NCBI GenBank assembly: GCA_002428365.1 | Contig: DIVW01000029.1 | Location: 9,100-36,714, forward strand | Length of the DNA: 27,615 nt | Direction of reading: 5' to 3' | Source of the DNA: Propionibacteriaceae bacterium UBA6122 | GTDB taxonomy: Bacteria; Actinomycetota; Actinomycetes; Propionibacteriales; Propionibacteriaceae | In this document: positions 21,301-27,615 of the stretch, in pieces | Layout: each line of letters begins with the position of its first letter | Numbering within the stretch: position 1 is the stretch's first letter | Notes under the pieces: generated by a model | What the model was told of the DNA's origin: nothing | The model's database searches: none | The model's input: only the letters and a program-made list of their open reading frames with translations | Position numbers and translations under genes: made by a program

Positions 21301-21927
21301 CTACTTCCGGGTGAAGGTCAGATGGGTGACGCCGCTGGGGGAGGCGACGACCTCGACGTCGTAGCCAGCTTCGATGCCCTCCAGCCCGTCCCAGAGCCGG
21401 ACGCCGCGGCCGAGCACGATCGGCACCACCACGATGTGCATGAGGTCGACGAGCCCGGCCGCGAGGAAGTCGCGCACGACACTCGGCCCGCCGCCGATCC
21501 GGACGTCGAGCCCATCGGCGGCTGCTCGGGCGATTTCCAGCGCGGCCCCTGGGGTCGTGGCGAGGAAGTGGAAGGTGGTGTCGCCGTCCATCTCGATGGC
21601 TGGCCGCGGGTGGTGGGTGAGCACGAAGGTCGGCGTGTGGAAGGGCGGATTCTCACCCCACCAGCCTTTCCAGTCGGGGTCGTCCTGCCAGCCGGGCGGC
21701 CCGAACTTGTTGGCGCCCATGATCTCGGCGCCGATGCCCTCGTTGTTGCGCTGGGCGAACGCGTAGTCGATGCCGGTCGAACCGGCGGGATCCCAGAAGC
21801 GCGTCGCCATCATCCAGTTATGGAGGCGCCGGCCGGCGTGACCGAACGGGGTCTCCAGGGTTTGCGGCTCGCCGGTGGCGAAGCCGTCCAGTGAGATGGC
21901 GAAGTTGTGAATCCGCGTCCGAGACAT
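21301..21927 (-). CDS. Dihydrofolate reductase-family (RibD C-terminal domain) protein
   Basis: A 208-residue protein with the DHFR/RibD_C fold pattern: a first strand MSRTRIHNFAISLDGFATGE, an adenine-nucleotide region GLDVRIGGGPSVVRDFLAAGLVDLMHI (~140-166), and VVPIVLGRGVRLWDGL near the end. Such stand-alone proteins are probably NADPH-dependent reductases of unknown substrate, not the folate DHFR. The ATG at 21927 is supported by GAGGAG a few bases upstream; an upstream in-frame extension reaching 22119 does not look like the family and is ignored. The 201-base gap to the divergent ppk2 gene contains no other recognisable feature. Confidence 0.83.
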   Translation of the reverse strand: MSRTRIHNFAISLDGFATGEPQTLETPFGHAGRRLHNWMMATRFWDPAGSTGIDYAFAQRNNEGIGAEIMGANKFGPPGWQDDPDWKGWWGENPPFHTPTFVLTHHPRPAIEMDGDTTFHFLATTPGAALEIARAAADGLDVRIGGGPSVVRDFLAAGLVDLMHIVVVPIVLGRGVRLWDGLEGIEAGYDVEVVASPSGVTHLTFTRK

Positions 21928-22116
21928 CGCGCTCCTCGATGGGCATCGACTTGCAGGCCAGCGACTGTACCGGCTGCTGGCCCGGTCCGACCGGCTCAGG
22001 AGGAGGATTACCAAGGCCTCATCGCCCGGTGCCGGCAATAGTGATCGCGGTGTCCGTCCCCGGAAGCAGGTCACGGCGGCGGCGCCGAAAACCTCGCCAC
22101 CAGGGCGAACTGGTGC

Positions 22117-22122
22117 CACGAT
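22117..22122 (+). promoter_or_regulatory. Possible -10 box of ppk2
   Basis: CACGAT lies 6 nt before the ATG at 22129. It is a CANNNT variant of the -10 boxes seen at other leaderless starts here, but GCAGG between it and the ATG could instead be a weak ribosome binding site. Confidence 0.3.
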
Positions 22123-22128
22123 TGCAGG

Positions 22129-23151
22129 ATGGGATCAAAGAAGCGCCCGAAACTCGACAACGACCTCTACGAAGCTGAACTCACCAAGCTCCAGGCCGAG
22201 CTGGTCGAAATGCAGGAATGGCTGCGCACCAGCGGCAATCGCCTCGTGGTGATCTTCGAAGGCCGCGACGCCGCCGGCAAGGGCGGCGCGATCAAGCGGA
22301 TCATGGAATACCTAAACCCACGCGTGGCCCGCATCGTGGCGCTGCCAGCCCCCACCGAGCGGGAGCGGACGCAGTGGTATTTCCAGCGCTACATCGAGCA
22401 CCTGCCGGCCGCCGGCGAGATCCGCCTGCTCGACCGTTCCTGGTACAACCGGGCTGGAGTTGAGCGGGTCATGGGTTACTGCACGGCCGCGGAATACCAA
22501 CGCTTCCTGCGTCAGTGCCCGATCTTCGAGCAGATGTTGGCCGAGGACGGCATCATGCTGCGCAAATACTGGTTCTCGGTTTCCGGCAAGGAGCAGGATC
22601 GTCGGTTCCGCTCGCGCCTCACTGATCCGATGCGCCGCTGGAAGCTGTCACCCACCGATCTGGAATCACTTACCCGCTGGGAGGAATACAGCAGGGCGAA
22701 GGACGAGATGTTCGTCCACACCGACCTGCCGGGCAATCACTGGCGCGTGGTCGAGGCCGAGGACAAGAAGCGGGCCCGCATCAACATGATCGCCGACCTA
22801 CTGGCTTCGGTGCCCTATGAGAAGGTCAAGCGCCCCCACCTCAAGCTGCCAAAGCGGCCCACGTCCACTGGTTACCGCCGGACCGAACGCGACTTGCAGC
22901 TCTACGTGGACGACTTCGCGGCTTCCCTCGAGCGTTCCGGCAAACGGCCGAAGAAGTACGTCGATCCCGAGGACGAGGATCGGCACCATCGCTCCGAAGC
23001 CAAGCTCGTGCCCAAGCCCGAACCCAAGCCCGAACCCAAGCCCGTGCCCGAGCCCGTCGCCCCGACGCCACCGGAGCTTCCGACGCCCGCCCGGGCCATA
23101 ACACCGACCACTCCGGAGCCGAAGGTGGGAGAGGCCGTCACCGAGCCCTGA
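22129..23151 (+). CDS. ppk2: Polyphosphate kinase 2 with a proline/lysine/glutamate-rich tail
   Basis: A 340-residue PPK2. Residues ~10-235 form the kinase: Walker A FEGRDAAGKGG (43-53), GDP/ADP-site region LPAPTERERTQWYFQRYIEHLP, Walker B RLLDRSWYNRAGVERVMG with D102, and lid segment SVSGKEQDRRFRSR (~150-163). It moves phosphate between polyphosphate and nucleotides (ADP or GDP). Single-domain PPK2 enzymes are usually ~230-300 residues; here residues ~281-340 form an unusual low-complexity tail with repeated P-K-P-E, written in DNA as 12-bp units CCCGAACCCAAG (23017-23028, 23029-23040 and degenerate flanks). The stop lies 3 bases from the convergent HNH gene. Confidence 0.92.
   Translation: MGSKKRPKLDNDLYEAELTKLQAELVEMQEWLRTSGNRLVVIFEGRDAAGKGGAIKRIMEYLNPRVARIVALPAPTERERTQWYFQRYIEHLPAAGEIRLLDRSWYNRAGVERVMGYCTAAEYQRFLRQCPIFEQMLAEDGIMLRKYWFSVSGKEQDRRFRSRLTDPMRRWKLSPTDLESLTRWEEYSRAKDEMFVHTDLPGNHWRVVEAEDKKRARINMIADLLASVPYEKVKRPHLKLPKRPTSTGYRRTERDLQLYVDDFAASLERSGKRPKKYVDPEDEDRHHRSEAKLVPKPEPKPEPKPVPEPVAPTPPELPTPARAITPTTPEPKVGEAVTEP
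23017..23052 (+). repeat. 12-bp minisatellite in the ppk2 3' end
   Basis: Two exact CCCGAACCCAAG units (23017-23040) are flanked by degenerate units (23005-23016 and 23041-23052). They encode the P-E-P-K repeats of the PPK2 tail. The unit length is a multiple of three, so changes in copy number keep the frame. Confidence 0.75.
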
Positions 23152-23154
23152 GCC

Positions 23155-23553
23155 TCAGGACGCCTTGCTCGCCGATTCTGACCCGACGCCCGGGCCATCG
23201 CTTGGCAAGGCGAGCGTCAAGGCCTCAAGGACCTGCCGCTGGCGGGTCAGGAAGGCAGCCTCGTCCAGGTGCTTTCGGCGCAGCCAGGTCGTCACCTCGG
23301 TGCTGCACTTGCTGGCATTGCACGACCGGCAAGCTGGCACCACGTTCGCGAGGGTGTAGCGGCCACCGTTGGCGATGGGGAGCATGCAGTCTTTTTGCAG
23401 CGGCCCACTGCCCTTGCCGCAGTAGGCGCAGCCACCCCAGGCTTCGACCAGCCCCGCCCATTGAGCGGCGGTGAGGTCGTGGGTCAGCCGACCCAGGCGG
23501 CGTTTGCGACGCCGGGCGTACACCTTTGCTCGACCTCCAGCCATACCCGCCAT
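23155..23553 (-). CDS. HNH endonuclease-like protein
   Basis: A 132-residue protein with a basic N-terminus (YARRRKRRLGRL) and an HNH/zinc-finger core: C42-x-x-C45 in GCAYCGKG, then KDCMLPIANGGRYTLANVVPACRSCNASKC with N70, C75, C78, N79 and K82. The first metal/catalytic position, normally D-H, reads D55-C56, so the usual catalytic His is missing. The rest of the fold, including the treble-clef cysteines, is intact. I recall actinobacterial relatives with DCV at this place, so this may define a subgroup that is either non-cleaving or uses another residue. The start may be at 23553 or 23544. It lies 24 bases after the AlkZ-like gene on the same strand. Confidence 0.8.
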   Translation of the reverse strand: MAGMAGGRAKVYARRRKRRLGRLTHDLTAAQWAGLVEAWGGCAYCGKGSGPLQKDCMLPIANGGRYTLANVVPACRSCNASKCSTEVTTWLRRKHLDEAAFLTRQRQVLEALTLALPSDGPGVGSESASKAS

Positions 23554-23577
23554 TCTGCCCCCGGCGGTTTGCGTGGC

Positions 23578-24639
23578 TCAGCGCAACACGGCCAACAGTT
23601 CGTCGGCGGCCTGTTGGAACTGCCGGTGTGCCACCTTGGGCAGACCTGGGTCGAGGCTGAGCTCGATGACCGACTCACCGGAGCGGCGCACTCGCCGCCA
23701 GGAGCCGACATCGGTCAGTCGCCACAGGGCCACCCCGCCAGCTGCCTGGGCGAAGGTATAGGGAGCCTCCCCAAGCGGATGGCCCGGCGATCGCGGCCAG
23801 CCGACCTTGCGGTAGCTGAGGAAGGCTTCATCGAAGGTCGACAGCAACAGGGCGTCGCGCGCCCGGTCGGCCGGACGGGGCGAGGGGGAACGCCACAGCT
23901 GTTCGCCATCGATCGCCACCATCTCCAAGCCAGCGGCTGGCAGCGCCTCCCGGGCTTCGACCAAAGTGATGCCGGCCCAACGGTTGAGGTCGCTGAGGGC
24001 CACCGGGCCGTGCCCGGCGCCGAAGCGGGCCACCAGCTCCGCAATCAGCTCCTCTCGAGGACGGACGGCCGTGGCCGCAACCACCTCGTCAAGCAGGGCG
24101 TAGTGGTGCTCGGTGGCGAACACCGGCGCCGAACAGATCAGCGCGCGCAGTTCGGCGATCAGGAGCAAATGGCCCACCCGTTGGCCGAAGAGCGCATCCT
24201 TGGCCAACACCTCAGCCGCCAAAAATGCCTCGCCGAGGGCGGTGCGAGTGGCGAAGCTGCGCCCGGTCAGCCGCTCGGTGATCACGGCCAGCCCCGCGGA
24301 AATGAGCTCGGGGCTCAGGCTGAGTTGGCGGTGGCGCGAACCCATGCCTGACTCCACCTTGGCCGAGGTGGCCGCCAGTAACCAACGCAGGTCTTCGGCG
24401 GCCACGTAATGCCAGGTTGGCCGTAGCACGTGGGTGCGAATCAGTTGGCCCGCGGCCACCGCCTGCAGCACCGCGTCCTCGTCCGTGCCACAGCGCAGGG
24501 CGATCATGGCCCGCGCGATCGGCGCATCCTGAGCTTGGACGGCCAACAACTCCCGCACCACTTGGACCGGGTCGCCAGCCAGCGGGCCAGTCAGGCGCTG
24601 ATTGGCCAGGCGCTCGGCCAACACCTCGGCCGAACGCAT
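23578..24639 (-). CDS. Winged-helix DNA-binding protein of the AlkZ-like glycosylase family (HTH_42)
   Basis: A 353-residue protein of the HTH_42 family. Characterised relatives (Streptomyces AlkZ, E. coli AlkX/YcaQ) are DNA glycosylases that unhook interstrand crosslinks or remove bulky alkyl adducts, using a Q-x-Q motif; here LLAVQAQDAP gives Q35-A-Q37 at the right place. Further conserved parts are RTHVLRPTWHYVAAEDLRWLL (~68-88) and LLSTFDEAFLSYR (~265-277). AlkZ itself protects an azinomycin producer, but many homologues sit outside biosynthetic clusters and presumably act in general alkylation repair. Start ATG at 24639 is 1 base after the stop of the membrane-protein gene, so the two are in one operon. 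Confidence 0.82.
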   Translation of the reverse strand: MRSAEVLAERLANQRLTGPLAGDPVQVVRELLAVQAQDAPIARAMIALRCGTDEDAVLQAVAAGQLIRTHVLRPTWHYVAAEDLRWLLAATSAKVESGMGSRHRQLSLSPELISAGLAVITERLTGRSFATRTALGEAFLAAEVLAKDALFGQRVGHLLLIAELRALICSAPVFATEHHYALLDEVVAATAVRPREELIAELVARFGAGHGPVALSDLNRWAGITLVEAREALPAAGLEMVAIDGEQLWRSPSPRPADRARDALLLSTFDEAFLSYRKVGWPRSPGHPLGEAPYTFAQAAGGVALWRLTDVGSWRRVRRSGESVIELSLDPGLPKVAHRQFQQAADELLAVLR

Positions 24640-24640
24640 T

Positions 24641-25024
24641 TCAGCCTCGGAAACCAGCGAAGAAGACGGCGAGCGCGAAACCGATCACCGAAAGGATGAT
24701 TCGCACCGGACGCAACGGCGGCACCCACGATTCGACCGCGGTCCACAGCGCAAACGCTGCCAGCGCGAGCCCCAGCGGCAAACCAATTGCGGGCACCGGG
24801 TACTGAAGGTAGTTGAGGACGGTCAAACCGATCAGCGCTAGCCCGCCGAGGAACTCCAATACGCCCCGGGTTCGGCGCACCACCACGACCCAAGTGGCCA
24901 CGGGCATCGCGCGGCGGCCACCAGCAGGGGAGTAACCGATCTTGCTGATACCGGTAACGACGAACCACAAAGCCGTGACCAGCGCGAGCGCAAGGTCCAG
25001 TCTTATCGAGCTGAGTACACCCAC
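24641..25024 (-). CDS. Four-helix membrane protein of unknown function
   Basis: A 127-residue hydrophobic protein with about four membrane segments (~8-27, ~50-72, ~76-95, ~106-124). The first has ALVTALWFVVTGISKI, loosely like DoxX/MauE-type helices, but I do not claim membership. The GTG at 25024 has AGGGGG about 8 nt upstream as a ribosome binding site. It is the first gene of a same-strand group followed by the AlkZ-like and HNH genes, and it is divergent from the pullulanase gene across 95 bases. Nothing shows how a membrane protein would relate to DNA repair; the linkage may be only transcriptional. Confidence 0.65.
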   Translation of the reverse strand: MGVLSSIRLDLALALVTALWFVVTGISKIGYSPAGGRRAMPVATWVVVVRRTRGVLEFLGGLALIGLTVLNYLQYPVPAIGLPLGLALAAFALWTAVESWVPPLRPVRIILSVIGFALAVFFAGFRG

Positions 25025-25119
25025 CGTTCACCCCCTTCGGCGTGAGAAGTCTAGGGGGCGAAGGCGCCCTATGGGCTAGGAATCATTCACTGTTATCTGG
25101 CGGTGGCACAATCATCGGT

Positions 25120-27615
25120 ATGTCCGCGCCGTCCAGCCCAGCTGTCGGGCTGAATCAGGCCTTGGGCCATTGGCTGGACGCCGACCTGATCGCCTGGCCA
25201 GCCGGCCTGCTCGGCGGGTTCGCGCCGGACGCCCTGGACTGGCGCCTGCACTGGTCGCAGGATTGTCATCTTGATCCGGCGGCCGCCGAGCCGGTGCCCT
25301 GGGGCACCTGCGGTCTGGGTTTCGACCCGCGCGGCGTACCCGATGCGGAGCGGGCCCGCTTTCCGCACTTGAGTCAACATTTGGCGCTGCGGCTGCCGCC
25401 GACCCAACTCGAACACGTGCCGGCGATGCTGACGGCACGGCTAGCGGTCAGCGTCCATCATCCTTCGGGACGGCTACTGCGAGCCGGCGGGCTGCAGCTT
25501 CCCGGAGTGCTTGATCGGGTCTACCCCGCAGCCGTCGAGGCCGAGTTGGGCCCGGTTTGGGCTGATGGCATCCCGACGTTGCGGCTTTGGGCGCCGACTG
25601 CCCGTGAGGTTTGGCTGCTGCTTTGGGCTGACGACGTGCATGTACCGGCTCAGCGAGTGGCGATGCAGCGGGCTAGCGATGGCACCTGGGCGGTGACCGG
25701 TGCGCCGGATTGGGTCGGGGCGCGCTACAAGTTCGAGGTCACGGTTTACGTGCCCTATTACGAGCGGGTGCTGGCCAATCAGGTGACCGATCCGTATTCG
25801 CAGGCGCTCACCGTGAACTCGACCTATTCGGTGTTGGTTGATCTGAGTGACCCGGCCTTGAGGCCGCAGCAGTGGCTCACCGCCGCTGCGCCCGCGCTGG
25901 AAAGCCCGGTCGATCAGGTGATCTACGAGCTGCACCTGCGTGACTTTTCCGTCCACGATTCCACGGTGCCAGCTGAGTTACGTGGCAGCTTCCTGGCTGC
26001 GACCGCTGACAGCGACGGCATGGCGCATCTGCGGCGATTGGCCGGTGCTGGGCTGAACACCGTCGGCCTGTTGCCCCTGTTCGATAACGCGACAGTGGAG
26101 GAACACCCGGCTAGGCGCCAGCGTCCGCCCAAGGACCTGCTCAAGCAGCTGCCGCCCGACAGCCCCGAGCAGCAGCGACTGTTGTCAGCGCCGAAGGGCC
26201 GCGACGGCTTCAACTGGGGCTATGACCCGTGGCACTATTTCGCCCCCGAGGGGTCATTTGCCTCCACTTTGGCCGCCGCGGACGGAGCCGGACGGGTGGC
26301 GGAGTGTCGGGCGATGATCGGGGCGTTCCACGCCAGCGGGCTGCGGGTGGTGCTCGACCAGGTCTTCAATCACACCGCGCATTCGGGCCAGGACGCCAAA
26401 AGCGTGCTAGATCGGATCGTGCCGGGCTACTACTACCGGATGAATGCGATCGGCGAGATCGAGGATTCGACCTGCTGCGCGAACGTGGCCACCGAGCACG
26501 CGATGGCCGGCAAACTGATGGTGGATGCCTGCCGGTTGTGGGTGAAGCATTACAAGGTGGACGGGTTCCGCTTCGACCTGATGGGCCATCACAGCCGAGC
26601 CAACCTTGAGGCGGTGCGAGCCGGTCTGGACGGGCTCACCCTGGAGGCCGACGGGGTCGACGGCCGGGCCATCACCATGTACGGCGAGGGCTGGAACTTC
26701 GGTGAGGTGGCCGACAATTCCCGGTTCTTCCAGGCGTCCCAGGGGCAACTCGATGGCACCGGCATTGCCACCTTCAACGACCGACTGCGGGACGCGGTGC
26801 GCGGCGGTTCAGTGTGGGACGCCGACCCGCGCGGCCAGGGTTTCGGCAGTGGCCTATTTGGCTCCGACAATGGCACCGGGGCTAGTGGCGATCGGGTGAC
26901 CCAGGAGCAGCGGTTGGCCTGGTACACCGACCTGGTGAGCCTGGGTCTGGCCGGTAACCTGCGCGATTTCCGGTTCCACTCGCTGTCGCGAAACAGTGAG
27001 CTTCGCGGTGCGGAGCTGGATTTCGGCGGTCGTCCGGCCGGTTATGCCACCGAGCCCGCTGAGATCGTCAACTACGTCGACGCCCACGACAACGAGACCC
27101 TGTTCGACGCCTTGACCCTCAAGCTTCATCCGGCTACTTCGATGGCTGATCGGGTGCGGCAAAACTCGGTCTGTCTGGCCTTGGCCACTCTTGGTCAAGC
27201 GCCGGTGTTGTGGCACGCAGGCACCGACATGCTGCGCAGCAAGAGCTTGGATGCGAACTCCTACAACTCTGGCGACTGGTTCAACTTCCTGGATTTCTCG
27301 ATGCGCGACAACGGCTTTGGGGCCGGGCTCCCGCCGGAGGCAGAGAATGCTGAACGCTGGCGTCTTTACGCTCCGCTGTTGGCCGATGCCCGGTTGAAGC
27401 CGAAGCCGGAGCATCTTCGCATCGCCCACGAGGCAGCGCTGGAGCTGCTGCGGGTGCGCTCATCCTCCCGACTGTTCCGGTTGGGCAGTGCCGCCGCGAT
27501 CAAGGCGGCCGTGACTTTCCCAGTGGCTGGCACTTGGCAGCACACTCCTGGCACCATCGTGATGGCCATTGAGCCCCCCACCCAGTTCACCCAGATCCCT
27601 GAGCTTGTCGAAGGG
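25120..27615 (+). CDS. pulA: Type I pullulanase / debranching enzyme (3' end outside window)
   Basis: An open frame of 832 codons runs from the ATG at 25120 to the window end with no stop. It is a GH13 pullulanase of the alpha-1,6-glucosidase type: N-terminal beta domains (~1-270), YELHLRDFS (~270), NWGYDPWHYFAPEGSFA (~360-385), nucleophile D486 in GFRFDLMGHH, acid/base E523 in YGEGWNFGE, and D657 in NYVDAHDNETLFD. It cleaves alpha-1,6 branches of glycogen, limit dextrins or pullulan. No signal peptide is seen, so glycogen debranching in the cytoplasm is likely. CACAAT (25107-25112) 7 nt upstream may be a -10 box. Codons at 27597-27615 come from a palindromic repeat (see findings). Confidence 0.9.
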   Translation, partial: MSAPSSPAVGLNQALGHWLDADLIAWPAGLLGGFAPDALDWRLHWSQDCHLDPAAAEPVPWGTCGLGFDPRGVPDAERARFPHLSQHLALRLPPTQLEHVPAMLTARLAVSVHHPSGRLLRAGGLQLPGVLDRVYPAAVEAELGPVWADGIPTLRLWAPTAREVWLLLWADDVHVPAQRVAMQRASDGTWAVTGAPDWVGARYKFEVTVYVPYYERVLANQVTDPYSQALTVNSTYSVLVDLSDPALRPQQWLTAAAPALESPVDQVIYELHLRDFSVHDSTVPAELRGSFLAATADSDGMAHLRRLAGAGLNTVGLLPLFDNATVEEHPARRQRPPKDLLKQLPPDSPEQQRLLSAPKGRDGFNWGYDPWHYFAPEGSFASTLAAADGAGRVAECRAMIGAFHASGLRVVLDQVFNHTAHSGQDAKSVLDRIVPGYYYRMNAIGEIEDSTCCANVATEHAMAGKLMVDACRLWVKHYKVDGFRFDLMGHHSRANLEAVRAGLDGLTLEADGVDGRAITMYGEGWNFGEVADNSRFFQASQGQLDGTGIATFNDRLRDAVRGGSVWDADPRGQGFGSGLFGSDNGTGASGDRVTQEQRLAWYTDLVSLGLAGNLRDFRFHSLSRNSELRGAELDFGGRPAGYATEPAEIVNYVDAHDNETLFDALTLKLHPATSMADRVRQNSVCLALATLGQAPVLWHAGTDMLRSKSLDANSYNSGDWFNFLDFSMRDNGFGAGLPPEAENAERWRLYAPLLADARLKPKPEHLRIAHEAALELLRVRSSSRLFRLGSAAAIKAAVTFPVAGTWQHTPGTIVMAIEPPTQFTQIPELVEG
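27597..27615 (+). repeat. Palindromic repeat CCCTGAGCTTGTCGAAGGG inside the pullulanase gene
   Basis: This 19-mer differs from the copy at 1913-1931 by one base. The pullulanase frame reads through it as P-E-L-V-E-G with no stop. The window ends here, so the element may continue. Confidence 0.8.

Noticed and set aside
21928..22128. Gap between the RibD_C-like gene and ppk2 examined for a small RNA or gene
   Set aside because: The minus-strand frame there has no start signal or homologous look, and no tRNA-like or hairpin structure was seen.
23269..24351. 360-codon plus-strand open frame opposite HNH and AlkZ-like genes
   Set aside because: It is antisense to two genes with convincing motifs and has no motif of its own.

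Overview
The window is high-GC, densely coded bacterial DNA. Product types (YchF, class-I-like PPK2, short ACT-type IlvA, M18 aminopeptidase, actinobacterial GH16-like and HNH families), frequent GTG starts, and -10 boxes 6-8 nt before start codons all suggest an actinomycete. A member of the Propionibacteriales is plausible but unproven; no rRNA, tRNA or lineage-specific marker is present. I found no tRNA, rRNA, CRISPR array, transposase gene or prophage. No gene-free stretch exceeds 300 bases; the largest gaps (about 175-215 bases) are described below.

Layout. 1-1866: the end of GABA aminotransferase and succinate-semialdehyde dehydrogenase (GABA degradation). 1913-2030: a cluster of palindromic and tandem repeats. 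2042-4791: a two-ACT-domain GcvR-like protein, divergent from a three-gene unit (TetR regulator, FAD monooxygenase, small membrane protein). 4804-4959: a cluster of hairpin repeats of the GGGACGGTTCC type. 4976-7971: xseB-xseA, divergent from ispH and a GNAT acetyltransferase. 7985-9584: ilvA and a DUF4287 protein. 9765-12805: cytochrome b561-like protein, RmuC, a Rop-like small protein and a two-helix membrane protein. 12857-17007: M18 aminopeptidase; a wHTH regulator translationally overlapping a membrane-anchored serine hydrolase; a HAD-DUF952 fusion. 17103-19425: a tandem VOC protein, a small winged-helix protein and YchF. 19461-19525: a second copy of the hairpin repeat family. 19625-22128: ClbS/DfsB-like protein, GH16-like protein, a small conserved protein and a RibD_C/DHFR-like protein. 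22129-25024: PPK2 with an unusual proline-rich tail, then a same-strand group (membrane protein, AlkZ-like glycosylase, HNH protein). 25120-27615: a type I pullulanase cut by the window end.

Most genes are housekeeping or metabolic, and no defence island or biosynthetic cluster is evident. The most notable non-gene signals are (a) two families of dispersed palindromic repeats, one of which lies in-frame inside the pullulanase gene, (b) a recurring -10 box immediately upstream of start codons in at least nine genes, indicating leaderless transcription, and (c) inverted repeats overlapping the promoters of two regulator genes. The most notable genes are the HAD-DUF952 fusion, the Rop-like (CCE_0567-type) protein without nif neighbours, and the wHTH/serine-hydrolase pair. 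All composition statements are by eye; nothing was computed.
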